Shown: positions 14,822 through 24,067 of the stretch, in pieces | Numbering within the stretch: the stretch's first letter is position 1 | Layout of the letters: each line of letters opens with the position of its first letter | Assembly: GCA_002498525.1 (NCBI GenBank) | Contig: DAHR01000003.1 | Span: 1-34,223 of the forward strand | DNA length: 34,223 nucleotides | Direction: 5' to 3' | Source of the DNA: Euryarchaeota archaeon UBA58 | Lineage (GTDB): Archaea; Thermoplasmatota; Poseidoniia; Poseidoniales; Thalassarchaeaceae | Translations under genes and position numbers: made by a program | Notes under the pieces: generated by a model | Databases searched by the model: none | Told to the model about the DNA's origin: nothing | Seen by the model: the letters and a program-made list of their open reading frames with translations, nothing else

Positions 14822-15220
14822 ATGGATAGTGACCAGCGCTCTCTTGGACGATGGGTTGGATTGTCGGCTCTGACGGCGAGCCTGTGCTGTCTTCCATCGG
14901 TGGTCTGGGTGCTTTTCGCAGGCTCTTCAGCGATTGTAGCAGCCGATCAATTATCGAACGATCTGTATTTCTCTTGGGTTCGATTCGCACTCTATGGAGT
15001 CTCGGCGGTGATGCTCGCCACCGGTCTGGTGATTTATTTCCGCAATCAAGGAATCTGTACTCTCGAGGAAGCAAAACTTGAGCGTCAAAAAGTGGTCAAC
15101 ACGACTTTGGCTCTTTTCACAGCGACCATCCTCGTCTATCTGGTGTGGAATTATTTCATCCTTGAAATCGTTGGGATCGCGGTAGGTTTACCCTGGGCTG
15201 AGTCGGCTTTCTGGAACTGA
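14822..15220 (+). CDS. Small membrane protein with MerT-like cysteine pair
   Basis: This 132-residue integral membrane protein has about three hydrophobic segments, near residues 12-40, 52-73 and 88-118. The first contains the pair C22-C23 in L-T-A-S-L-C-C-L-P. A third Cys (C79, in G-I-C-T-L-E-E) lies in the loop after the second segment. A CC pair in the first helix plus a Cys in the following loop is the layout of MerT-type mercuric transporters, so heavy-metal or thiol-related transport is possible. Overall similarity is weak and no MerP or MerA neighbour is present, so function stays open. A TTG at 14792 would add 10 residues. I prefer the ATG at 14822 because TTGATATGG at 14792-14800 may be its TATA box, giving a leaderless message. 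Confidence 0.7.
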   Translation: MDSDQRSLGRWVGLSALTASLCCLPSVVWVLFAGSSAIVAADQLSNDLYFSWVRFALYGVSAVMLATGLVIYFRNQGICTLEEAKLERQKVVNTTLALFTATILVYLVWNYFILEIVGIAVGLPWAESAFWN

Positions 15221-15272
15221 ATGGGTTTGAGGGGCGGCGGAATCTTTTGAGTGAGGAGAGCCTCGGAATCTC

Positions 15273-16181
15273 ATGGTCGAGAAGGTTTTCTTCAAGTCGG
15301 CGAGCCCCTTCGAGCTCCATCACATTCTGAGAAAAATGGATTCAGCACCGCATCACCCTGTTTTCGGCAGACTTCACATCCCCGAGGGTGATGGGCCGTT
15401 CGCCTGCGTAATCGCACTGCACGGCAGCAAAGGTTGGGGACCGCATCACGATGACCATGTGGCGATCTGGGTCGAAGCAGGATTGGCTGTTTTCCAATTG
15501 GACTGCTTCGAATCTCGACAAGTCGATAATGTCGTTGCAGACCAGATGAGGGTCACTCACGCGATGATGACTGCGGATGCGTTCAATGCACTGAATTGGT
15601 TGGCGGACCACCCACAAATCGATGAGTCGCGCATTGCAATTACCGGCTGGAGTTTGGGTGCGACGGTCGCACTCTATGCGTCATGGGAACCGCTTGCCGA
15701 AGTCCTCTCGCCGAGTGGTCTCCGCTTCGCGGCCCACATGCCATTCTATCCGGCCGCGCACATCAGACCAGAAATACAGCGCTGGAGCGCCGCCCCAATC
15801 CAGATTTTGCACGGCACCATCGATAATTGGACGCCAATAAAATTCGTTCATGACTTCATAGAAATCACTCGGCCACATGGCGCCAATATCGAAGTTCAAG
15901 TCTACGAAGGAGTCCACCACTCCTTCGACTCCGAAAAACCACTGGAATGGTTGGCAGACGCAATCATTCTCGATTATCGAACAATCGAAATCGACGCCAA
16001 CGGCGATATGTCAGCCCAAATCGAGCCGGGAATGGTTCTCCCAATGAACGAACCGGAAGAACGCTTTGCAGCCTTCATGATCGCTCAAAACATCGGCTGC
16101 CATGTCAAGGGCGACGAGGAAGCGAGGGCGCATGCTCAAAATTTCGCAAAAGAATTCCTTTTGAAACAATTGACTCAGTGA
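15273..16181 (+). CDS. Alpha/beta hydrolase of the dienelactone hydrolase type
   Basis: This 302-residue cytoplasmic hydrolase has a complete catalytic triad. The nucleophile is S127 in the elbow G-W-S-L-G, the acid is D184 in H-G-T-I-D-N-W-T-P, and the base is H216 in V-H-H-S-F-D. The dienelactone-hydrolase-like pattern A-L-H-G-S-K-G-W-G is the oxyanion-hole region near residues 50-58. These features fit an esterase or lactonase, but the nucleophile is Ser where classic dienelactone hydrolase has Cys. The substrate is unknown. The C-terminal 60 residues extend past the usual domain. It starts 52 bp after the MerT-like gene in the same direction, and the acyl-CoA dehydrogenase follows 66 bp later. 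Confidence 0.85.
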   Translation: MVEKVFFKSASPFELHHILRKMDSAPHHPVFGRLHIPEGDGPFACVIALHGSKGWGPHHDDHVAIWVEAGLAVFQLDCFESRQVDNVVADQMRVTHAMMTADAFNALNWLADHPQIDESRIAITGWSLGATVALYASWEPLAEVLSPSGLRFAAHMPFYPAAHIRPEIQRWSAAPIQILHGTIDNWTPIKFVHDFIEITRPHGANIEVQVYEGVHHSFDSEKPLEWLADAIILDYRTIEIDANGDMSAQIEPGMVLPMNEPEERFAAFMIAQNIGCHVKGDEEARAHAQNFAKEFLLKQLTQ

Positions 16182-16197
16182 ATTTTCAGCAATTGGC

Positions 16198-16204
16198 TAT
16201 AATT
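16198..16204 (+). promoter_or_regulatory. Candidate TATA box for the acyl-CoA dehydrogenase
   Basis: TATAATT lies 44-50 bp before the ATG, in the short gap after the hydrolase. It would give a leader of roughly 20 nt. Confidence 0.45.
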
Positions 16205-16235
16205 CTCTTGAAGGAGAACTCATAGGTCAAGCAGC

Positions 16236-16250
16236 CATGCCAAAGGCATG
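16236..16250 (+). promoter_or_regulatory. Palindrome overlapping the acyl-CoA dehydrogenase start codon
   Basis: CATGCC and GGCATG are perfect 6-bp arms around AAA, and the right arm contains the start ATG (16248-16250). In RNA it would form a tight hairpin hiding the start. Confidence 0.4.
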
Positions 16251-17462
16251 AGCGAGGGTTGGAAGGACATAGATTTGGCGAATCCAACCGAAGAACATGC
16301 GATGTTACGCAAGATGGTTCGCGACTTTGTTCGCGAAGAAGTCGAGCCGCAAGCGCTCGAACATGACCGTGAAGAAAAGTTCAATCTCGACCTCTTCCGC
16401 AAGCTCGGTGAGTACGGTCTGCTCGGAATTTCAGTCTCAGAAGATTACGGTGGAAGCGGTATGGACGCTACCGCAGTGGCTATCGTCAACGAGGAATTGA
16501 GTTACTCAGACCCTGGATTTTGTCTCGCCTACCTCGCCCACGCCCAACTGATGGTCAACAACCTGGCCCACAACGGCAATGAAGAACAGAAATCACGAAT
16601 TCTCCCAAAGGTTTGCAGCGGTGAATGGGTCGGCTGCATGGCGATGTCCGAGCCGGGCTACGGCACAGATGTTCTCGGAATGCAGACGACAGCGACTCAG
16701 AATGATGACGGCGATTGGCTGATCAATGGCCAGAAGATGTGGATCACGAACGGTTCCATCGACGAACAAGGCACACCTGCAGATGTCTGTTGGTTGTACG
16801 CTAGAACCGGCACCGACTCGAAGGGTCGCGCTGAGGTCACTACCTTCCTCGTCGAGAAGGGCATGCAGGGCTATTCGGTCGGTCAGAAGATCTACGACAA
16901 AACCGGCATGAGGGCGTCGAACACTGCAGAACTGGTCTTCGACGATTGTCTTGTTCCTGCTGCGAACATCGTCGGGGAAGTCGGTGATTCGATGATTCAC
17001 ATGATGCGGAATCTTGAACTCGAGCGCATAGGACTTGCTGCGATGGGACTTGGAATCGCTCGCCGCAGTTTGGCGGCGATGAATCGATATGCGAGCGAGC
17101 GCGTAGCATTCGGCAAGGAGATTCGAGAATTCGGACAGATTCAGCGACACATCGGCGAATCCTGGGCCGAATATCGAGCCATGCGAGCTTACATCTACGA
17201 CACGGCTCGAAACACCGATCTTGAAAAATCAGGCAACAGATTGGACACTGATGGAGTCAAACTCTACGGCACCACCGCAGCCAAGAACATCGCCGACAGA
17301 GCCATCCAGGTCTTGGGTGGTTACGGCTATGTCGGCGAATACACTGTAGAGCGTCTCTGGCGCGATGCGAAGCTTCTCGAAATCGGCGGTGGAACATTAG
17401 AGTCCCACCAGAAGAACATCACACGTGATCTTTCGAAGAATCCGAATGCCATCGAAGATTGA
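16248..17462 (+). CDS. Acyl-CoA dehydrogenase
   Basis: This 404-residue flavoenzyme should oxidise an acyl-CoA to the 2,3-enoyl-CoA, the first step of beta-oxidation or branched-chain amino-acid breakdown. The domain order is normal: N-terminal helical domain (to about 125), beta domain with the FAD signature M-A-M-S-E-P-G-Y-G-T-D, and C-terminal helical domain with Q-V-L-G-G-Y-G-Y. The usual catalytic Glu in the near-C-terminal Y-E-G-T motif is missing; here the sequence is L-E-I-G-G-G-T. In contrast, E259 in L-E-L-E-R-I-G-L occupies the position of the isovaleryl-CoA dehydrogenase base. That points to an isovaleryl-type or long-chain-type enzyme, with the substrate uncertain. It is followed by the convergent tRNA-Gln gene after 109 bp. 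Confidence 0.9.
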   Translation: MSEGWKDIDLANPTEEHAMLRKMVRDFVREEVEPQALEHDREEKFNLDLFRKLGEYGLLGISVSEDYGGSGMDATAVAIVNEELSYSDPGFCLAYLAHAQLMVNNLAHNGNEEQKSRILPKVCSGEWVGCMAMSEPGYGTDVLGMQTTATQNDDGDWLINGQKMWITNGSIDEQGTPADVCWLYARTGTDSKGRAEVTTFLVEKGMQGYSVGQKIYDKTGMRASNTAELVFDDCLVPAANIVGEVGDSMIHMMRNLELERIGLAAMGLGIARRSLAAMNRYASERVAFGKEIREFGQIQRHIGESWAEYRAMRAYIYDTARNTDLEKSGNRLDTDGVKLYGTTAAKNIADRAIQVLGGYGYVGEYTVERLWRDAKLLEIGGGTLESHQKNITRDLSKNPNAIED

Positions 17463-17568
17463 ACATCTCGATTCGTCATTCTTCGGCCTCAACGGTTTTC
17501 TCGGCGAAACTGCCCCAAGCAACTTGGCTCATTCGCCCTACCCAGACCGGGATTCCATCAAATCGAGT

Positions 17569-17644
17569 TGGTAGTCCCGCCCGGATTCGAACCAGGGTCC
17601 CCAGGACCAAAACCTGAGATGATGGACCACTACACTACGGGACT
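17569..17644 (-). tRNA. tRNA-Gln (anticodon TTG), CCA encoded
   Basis: Read on the minus strand, the acceptor arms AGTCCCG and CGGGACT pair perfectly, with discriminator A and an encoded CCA at 17569-17571. The anticodon stem TCAGG/CCTGG encloses TTTTGGT, giving anticodon TTG. The T-arm has GGTTCGAATCC. No intron is present. It is convergent with the acyl-CoA dehydrogenase and divergent from the protease gene. Confidence 0.95.
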
Positions 17645-17730
17645 ATGGCCGACGGTCGAGTGTTTTCGCTTTGGACTTGACGCAGCGAGAAGCCGGAGAT
17701 ATCAAGAGTTCCCGAGGTCCCGTAAAGGCA

Positions 17731-20700
17731 ATGGGTGAGCGTACTTCCTTCGCCCTCGCGGTTCTGATGTTGACATCTTTGATGTCAGTTGGCATGGCTG
17801 GATTGGCAGGCGCACAATTCACCGACGCCATGCATGACTCGTCATTCGACGAACAAACGCAAACGACAGAAACCAATTTTGAGAACGCTTTCTCGCTCCC
17901 AGACCCCAACGCGATTACCGACCCGAATCCGTGGATTGAAGAGACATTGTGGCAACGCATCGAAGCGGGTCAAGTAAGACTTAGAGTGACGGTCATCACG
18001 AAATCTCTAGTCGAACTTGGACTCTGGCAATTCGAGCACGGACAGAACGAGAAACAAACACCTGCGGGGCTGGGCGAGACATTGGTCGCAACCGACCCAA
18101 CAGACGGGCAGATTGACCACCGGACGTTTTGGATGGACGCAGAAATCTTACACAAAATGCCTGCAATCCCTGGCATAATCGCTATTCTGGACGCGCAAAA
18201 CGCGCCCCAACCCTACGACACCACACCATTTCGTTCGCCCGACGCACCGACAGACGGCGACGCACAGTCAGAATCGGTGCGCACGGGCGAGATTCATGGA
18301 GCCAATGAGGCGTGGGAGAACGGCTACGCAGGAGAGGGCATCGTGGTTGCGGTGGCGGATACCGGAGTCGATTTTGGGCATCCAGATCTGGACGGCACTC
18401 AAGCGCGGATTTCGGACGGCGGTAAATACGATGGTTGGCCGATGATGTTCGACCACAATTCGATGTACTATTGGCTTGTTTCAGGTCAATCCTACCCCGC
18501 TAGAAGCACCTGGTACGCAGACACTTCAACCCTTGATTGGGACAATGATTCCAACGGCGTACTAGACCTCAGCGGGCACAATATCACGGGCATTGCACCT
18601 TCGCTCTCAGGGATCTATCACCTCGGTGAACACCCCGACGGTACGTTGCGCAATCAGATGGGTGGTGACGTACCGATTCTGGTTGTGGATTCGAGGGTTT
18701 CGGGGCTTTACGAGACGGTCATCCCCGACATCAATCGCAACTCGCATTTCGGCGATGATGAGAATATGACGAAGGGTAACGAGACCGCCGGATTGGACGA
18801 GGATGGCGATGGTATTCGCGATGTTTCGGCGGGCCTCCTCTATTGGATTTCTGATGGCCACGGCGGGGTTCCTTACGCCGAGACCTATGCCGCACGGCAC
18901 GGCTATTCAAATCGGATTGCCGGTGCTGGAAACCTTACGCTCTTCATGCTCGAATCGGGCTCGCACGGGACACTTTGCGCCAGTGCGGTGGCAGCTCAAG
19001 GCGTGGTGTCGGATGGCAAGGTCAAGGGCATGGCGCCGAACGCTACCATCGCTGCGATCGGCAATCATTACTCGGGGGGGCACGCTTTGGATGGCTGGCG
19101 CTGGATTGCCGAAGGGATTGATGGGAATCCTGCGACTTTCGATGACCAACCCGACATTGGGTCATTTTCATTCGGTTATTCTTCGATAGATGATTCAGGC
19201 GCGGATGCCTATTCACTCTATCTCGACTGGCTGACGCGCGTCCACAATAATCAGACGACTTACGCCGTTGCGATCGGCAACGGCGGGCACGGATTCGGCA
19301 CTACCAAAGTTCCTGGTGCGTCGCAGGGAATCTTCTCGGTCGGGGCTTTCTCGAGCCGCTCGAGCAGCGGCTCTTGGGGTCAGACTGCACCGTGGAGCAA
19401 TCGGGGTCCGAATGTCGTTGGTCGGATGGACCCCGACATCGTCGCCGTCGGCTGGTCAGCCACCGGCGACATACCACTCAATTCACGCAATAACGGTAAC
19501 TCGGCCTACACGACTTGGGGCGGAACAAGCCTCGCAACGCCGATCACCGCGGGCCTGCTGGCTCTGGTGGCGCAAGCTTGGTGGGAGAATCTGGGCGAGC
19601 GGCCGCACTCGCAGACATTACGCGATTATGTCCTTTCTACAGCCGACGACAGAGGTTATGAGCCATTCATCCAAGGCGGCGGCTGGTTCAACGCAAGCAG
19701 GGCGACTGCGACCCTGTCTGGCGAGAATGGAAGTTGGTGGGCGAGCCCTGCTCAATGGAATACTGGAACTTTCCAAGGCCAGCATCGAGATGCTAACATC
19801 AACGCCATCTCCCAAGGAGAATCGCAGACTGTCGATGTCGAATTCAGCAATACCGGGAGCTCTGACATCGTCCTCGAGATCGAGCCACAGAAATTCGAAC
19901 CACTGAGCCATTTCGTGACCCAATGGTTGAGCATCGGCAACGGAAGTGACGAAGGCGACAACAACACTTGGGACGGCTACCAAGGCAGTCGGCCCGACAT
20001 CCTCATCCCGATCCACGTTGTCAACAACACGACCTATCAATTGCCGGACGGCACGAAGATGGTGAGAGCGAGAGCGATGATAGAATACGCAGCCTTCGAC
20101 GACAATCTCGACCGCTCATCGAACGAGCGCGCACCGATTGAATTCTTCCGCTGGACCGACACTGATGGCGATGGTATCTGGGTCGAGGATTACGATAATG
20201 ATTCGATGGTCGACGACGACGATTGGACAGAATCCAGCGAGCTCGAGGAGATCACCTATTGGTGGAGCCACGGGCCGCAGGCGGAGGTCAGAGTCGGGAA
20301 TCCCTTCGAGGACATGAGCGACGGGCTTTTCCTCGGCATCTGGCGCAGTGACGTGAGTTCATCTGGACTCGAGAATGTCAGCATTGAATACGACTGGACA
20401 GCATTTGGGGCTACGACCGATGAATGGGTCACTACGCCCCAATCAATCACCATTCCAGCAAATACCGCATTCACCAGCCAATTCACAGTGGCAGTACCGC
20501 AGGACGCACCCTCAGGACTTCGGCAACATGGCTTGCATATCCAGACCTTCGCAGTAGCCCAGAACGGCTCGATAGCAAACCAATCGCACAGGGATTGGAC
20601 GCTTCCAATAGTCACGAACGTGCCGTGGAGTGGGCCTTTCAATCTGCTTCCGAAACCGCTCGACGGCAATGTCTCGAACCAGACGCTGTACACCGAATCG

Positions 20701-23700
20701 TGGATCTCTGGGGCGCAGCGCTGGAATTGGCGAGCGGAGAGTGGGGATTGGCGTTTCTTGACGGTCGATTGGCCCGAGGAACTCGACACTGGCGGCACGG
20801 TGATTCTCGACGTCGATTGGGCCGACAATCCGTGGACTGACATCGATGTGCTGTGGCTCTCGCAGAAATCACACGGCTACGCTGACGAAGATCCGGACGC
20901 ATATGGAGATTCGACCTTCTGGATCGAATCGCGCTCGGTCAACAATCACAGAGGCTCGGGCCGGCATAATTGGGGGACTTACACGGGAGAATCACGCGAG
21001 GTCTTCGTGGTTCCCTCGTCCGCCGGACTGCACCAGCTGGTTCTCCATACCGCACTTCACGGGGTGCCGACGAACGACAATGCTCTGAACATCTCCGTGG
21101 GTTATGTTGCAGCCGAGCAATCGGGCTTTCACAAGGTTGTGACCGATTGGTCCGAAGCGAGCGGCAACGAGACTGTTCACGTTGTTTCGACTATTCCGAT
21201 GCCGCTCGAATCGGTTCGTTCATTCGGTTGGACACAACCTATTCACTTCGCTAATGAGACTGCATACCAGGATGATTCAGGCGATAAGATGAGTGCATCC
21301 TGGTGGTATAATTTCTCGGTCGAGGATGCGGCTGAATTGAGTGTTCGGATGAATGCTCACGATGATGCAGACCTCGACCTGTTCTTGTTCAGGGATGCAA
21401 ATGGGGATGGTGTCTTTGAGTCTGGCGAGGAGATTCAGCGCTCGATCAGTTCGACCTCGGCCGAGACGGTGATGGTCGATTCGCCCGTCGACGGCAATTA
21501 TTCCGTCGCTGTTCAGGGTTGGTCGGTGCCGAGCGATACGGTTCAATTCTGGATAGATATCGAGGTGGTTGCTGGCGATCTGCTGAGTGTCAGCAATTCG
21601 AGTCTGTTGAATGCGAGTCAGATCGCTGCACTCTGGCCGAACGGGTCTGAGACACTTGCAGGGGCTGTGCCCGAGGGGGCGCTCGAGTTGACCATTCAAT
21701 ACCAGATGCCAGAGGCCGAGGGGACTTGGACTGGCTTTGTCGAAGTGAGTTTGGAGGGTGGTATCAATATGCGGATGCCCTTTACTTACGAGTTGGTTGA
21801 CCTCGATCCCGAACTCGATTTCGTAACGCCTGAGAATCTGACTGAGACCAATGCGGTGCTGCCGTTGGCTCTTCATGCGCGCGACATCGGCAGCGGTTTT
21901 TCGCTCGACGACCTCTCTTGGGCGGGGCTTGACAATAACACAAGCGTGCCAAATGCGACGAGCGTCGAGGCGATGTTGTCGAATCTATCGAGGCTCGATA
22001 TCACCAGTCTGTGGAACTCGGGCAATCACTCATCGAATCTGACCTTCCGCGAGGTCTGGATTAATGCGACTCTGCCGGCAGCCGAGCAGTGGCACGAATA
22101 TGGAGCGAGTCTGGCCGACATCTCAGGCCGCTCGGCTGCCGACTGGCTCTCTGTCAAGTTCGACACAATTGCACCAATTATGATTCTCTCTCACATCCCT
22201 TGGATAACGAATGAATCGATACTGTTGATCTCTGTGCAAACCGAGTCAGACGCTGTATTCCGACACAATGGAGAGATCATACCGATCAATGAAACGGGAT
22301 TCGTTGAATATACGGTGTCTCTTGAGGAATCGGAGATTGAGTTTTTAGGGACGGATTTGGCCGATGAACCTTCTCATATTTACTATGCAACAGGGAACAA
22401 TTCATTCTCACTTTCAGTCACAGATCCATCCGGAAACCGACATGAGAATAGTTGGAGAGTTGTTCTCGATAGTACAATTCCAGACATTCAAAACGTGAAT
22501 CTGATTTCACTGCAACCTGAGCATGAATATCACGACCAATCTTGGCTCGACATTCCTTTGAACCTGACAGTTTTCATCACTGAGGTGATTCTGAGTGATG
22601 ACGTCAAATCGATGTGCATCACAATCGAAGGAGAGGACTTCGAGAGTATTGAACAATGTCTCGAATACACTGTCTTCCCATATGTGGTGGAGTCCGGAGG
22701 AGTTGATGAATCAACTTCTACTCATCCGGAATATAAATGGTGGGATCTCACAGATCTACCAGATGATTCTTACAACATGGTCGTAGAGTTAGTTGATTGG
22801 GCCGGTAATTCTTATTCACATGAATACTCGTTGATTCTTGACCGAACACTGCCTGAAGTCGATTGGGACATCAGCCCATCGGCGGATGGGCTGTTGAGCG
22901 ATCACAGACTCGGATTGTCGTGGACGGCAAGCGAGAATGTGGAGCTGGAGTTCACGCATAACGGGGAGTTGGTCGAGGAATGGAACGCTAGTTATGGCGG
23001 CTTGTTCTTTGATCTGAACGAGACCGGTTACCATGAATTCTGCATCGATGGTTGGGATGTCACACGCGGGCAGCACAACGAAAACCGGTTTCACGAATGC
23101 CAAGAGTTCACTCTTTTGCCTTCACTCTACGCCTCAGCGATCTGGGCGAATTGGGATGGCACCACGGTCGGCACTGAGACGGTGCAATTGATTCTGCAAC
23201 GCGGGCCAGACCAATGGGCGAATGTGACGCATATTCCCCTCGACACGGACATCGGCGATGTCGAGCCGACTCATTCCTTCGAGCCCGGGCAATCATTTGT
23301 CACGGTGGAGTTGGCTTTGGATGAGGGCGAGAACGAATTCTATGTCGCGATTGGGGCACTGGACCACATCCAGATGTACACGCTCTATGTCACGCGCGAT
23401 ACTATCACTCCTCGACTGAACTTGACCGAGATAACCAATCGAACGACGAATCTCGAACCGACGCGCATCATCGAAGGGGTTTGCGAGCGCGGCGCTTTCG
23501 TGACGGTCTGGACGGAGATCTCGACGACGAATTTCGTTTGCGGCGCGAGCGAGAACTTCACCCTGCAGATGGGTATTCCTGCGCGTCCCGGCTGGCATTC
23601 GGTCAACGCAACAAGCCTCGATCTGGGTGGCAATAGCAATGAGTTCAGCATCGAGGTGCGTTATCAGGAATGGACCGATTGGGCCGTTGATGACGCTAAG

Positions 23701-24018
23701 GCTGGAGGGCCTATGCTCTATTGGGGAGCGGGAGCTCTGCTTGGTTTGCTGGCGATGTTGGGGTTGACTAGTCGCTATGTGCGGCGGCGCGGGGCGCGGG
23801 CGCGTGCCGCTGAAAGGGGGGTTGATGCTGCTTCCGAATGGCTGGACGAGATGATCGATGATTCAGAACCGGAGGGCGAGGGTGCTCCAGTTGAGCCGAC
23901 AGGACCTGCGGAACCACTGCCAGAGGAAGAGGAATTGCGGGCTTGGGCGCGGGGCGAGCGGGAAGTTCGCAGTTGGCGCGATAGTGTTCCAGATGACGAT
24001 GTCATCGACCTCGACTGA
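17731..24018 (+). CDS. Giant cell-surface subtilisin-like serine protease (S8 family), 2,095 aa
   Basis: This is an exported protease that should hydrolyse proteins outside the cell while tethered to the membrane. Residues 1-29 form a signal peptide (short basic start, hydrophobic core, A-G-L-A-G-A before Q). A probable propeptide follows to about 185. The S8 triad is complete: D210 in A-D-T-G-V-D-F, H412 in S-H-G-T-L, S600 in G-G-T-S-L-A-T-P. The gap of about 200 residues between D and H is long, as in pyrolysin and tripeptidyl peptidase II. It contains an Asp-rich probable calcium loop. After the catalytic domain come Ig-like/CARDB-like beta domains, another Asp-rich calcium-type segment (about 808-830), and a PPC-like domain (about 1190-1280). 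One membrane helix lies near 1992-2018, followed by a basic stop-transfer and an acidic tail. A TTG at 17671 would add 20 residues before the signal peptide, so the ATG at 17731 is preferred. Confidence 0.93.
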   Translation: MGERTSFALAVLMLTSLMSVGMAGLAGAQFTDAMHDSSFDEQTQTTETNFENAFSLPDPNAITDPNPWIEETLWQRIEAGQVRLRVTVITKSLVELGLWQFEHGQNEKQTPAGLGETLVATDPTDGQIDHRTFWMDAEILHKMPAIPGIIAILDAQNAPQPYDTTPFRSPDAPTDGDAQSESVRTGEIHGANEAWENGYAGEGIVVAVADTGVDFGHPDLDGTQARISDGGKYDGWPMMFDHNSMYYWLVSGQSYPARSTWYADTSTLDWDNDSNGVLDLSGHNITGIAPSLSGIYHLGEHPDGTLRNQMGGDVPILVVDSRVSGLYETVIPDINRNSHFGDDENMTKGNETAGLDEDGDGIRDVSAGLLYWISDGHGGVPYAETYAARHGYSNRIAGAGNLTLFMLESGSHGTLCASAVAAQGVVSDGKVKGMAPNATIAAIGNHYSGGHALDGWRWIAEGIDGNPATFDDQPDIGSFSFGYSSIDDSGADAYSLYLDWLTRVHNNQTTYAVAIGNGGHGFGTTKVPGASQGIFSVGAFSSRSSSGSWGQTAPWSNRGPNVVGRMDPDIVAVGWSATGDIPLNSRNNGNSAYTTWGGTSLATPITAGLLALVAQAWWENLGERPHSQTLRDYVLSTADDRGYEPFIQGGGWFNASRATATLSGENGSWWASPAQWNTGTFQGQHRDANINAISQGESQTVDVEFSNTGSSDIVLEIEPQKFEPLSHFVTQWLSIGNGSDEGDNNTWDGYQGSRPDILIPIHVVNNTTYQLPDGTKMVRARAMIEYAAFDDNLDRSSNERAPIEFFRWTDTDGDGIWVEDYDNDSMVDDDDWTESSELEEITYWWSHGPQAEVRVGNPFEDMSDGLFLGIWRSDVSSSGLENVSIEYDWTAFGATTDEWVTTPQSITIPANTAFTSQFTVAVPQDAPSGLRQHGLHIQTFAVAQNGSIANQSHRDWTLPIVTNVPWSGPFNLLPKPLDGNVSNQTLYTESWISGAQRWNWRAESGDWRFLTVDWPEELDTGGTVILDVDWADNPWTDIDVLWLSQKSHGYADEDPDAYGDSTFWIESRSVNNHRGSGRHNWGTYTGESREVFVVPSSAGLHQLVLHTALHGVPTNDNALNISVGYVAAEQSGFHKVVTDWSEASGNETVHVVSTIPMPLESVRSFGWTQPIHFANETAYQDDSGDKMSASWWYNFSVEDAAELSVRMNAHDDADLDLFLFRDANGDGVFESGEEIQRSISSTSAETVMVDSPVDGNYSVAVQGWSVPSDTVQFWIDIEVVAGDLLSVSNSSLLNASQIAALWPNGSETLAGAVPEGALELTIQYQMPEAEGTWTGFVEVSLEGGINMRMPFTYELVDLDPELDFVTPENLTETNAVLPLALHARDIGSGFSLDDLSWAGLDNNTSVPNATSVEAMLSNLSRLDITSLWNSGNHSSNLTFREVWINATLPAAEQWHEYGASLADISGRSAADWLSVKFDTIAPIMILSHIPWITNESILLISVQTESDAVFRHNGEIIPINETGFVEYTVSLEESEIEFLGTDLADEPSHIYYATGNNSFSLSVTDPSGNRHENSWRVVLDSTIPDIQNVNLISLQPEHEYHDQSWLDIPLNLTVFITEVILSDDVKSMCITIEGEDFESIEQCLEYTVFPYVVESGGVDESTSTHPEYKWWDLTDLPDDSYNMVVELVDWAGNSYSHEYSLILDRTLPEVDWDISPSADGLLSDHRLGLSWTASENVELEFTHNGELVEEWNASYGGLFFDLNETGYHEFCIDGWDVTRGQHNENRFHECQEFTLLPSLYASAIWANWDGTTVGTETVQLILQRGPDQWANVTHIPLDTDIGDVEPTHSFEPGQSFVTVELALDEGENEFYVAIGALDHIQMYTLYVTRDTITPRLNLTEITNRTTNLEPTRIIEGVCERGAFVTVWTEISTTNFVCGASENFTLQMGIPARPGWHSVNATSLDLGGNSNEFSIEVRYQEWTDWAVDDAKAGGPMLYWGAGALLGLLAMLGLTSRYVRRRGARARAAERGVDAASEWLDEMIDDSEPEGEGAPVEPTGPAEPLPEEEELRAWARGEREVRSWRDSVPDDDVIDLD

Positions 24019-24034
24019 AACTCCTTGAATCAAA

Positions 24035-24067
24035 CCACAGATACTCAGAGTACACAGAGATCGGTGG
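24035..24067. repeat. CACAGAG-type short repeat downstream of the protease
   Basis: The stretch starts CCACAGATACTCAGAG and continues TACACAGAGATCGGTGG. It contains repeated (C)ACAGA(G) units, a central near-palindrome TACTC-A-GAGTA, and CCAC/GTGG at its two ends. Similar degenerate CACAGAG strings occur after genes in many environmental genomes, but their role is unknown. It starts 16 bp after the protease stop. Confidence 0.45.

Noticed and set aside
17671..17730. TTG start for the protease
   Set aside because: It would put a 20-residue polar segment in front of a clear signal peptide. The ATG at 17731 places the signal peptide at the N-terminus.
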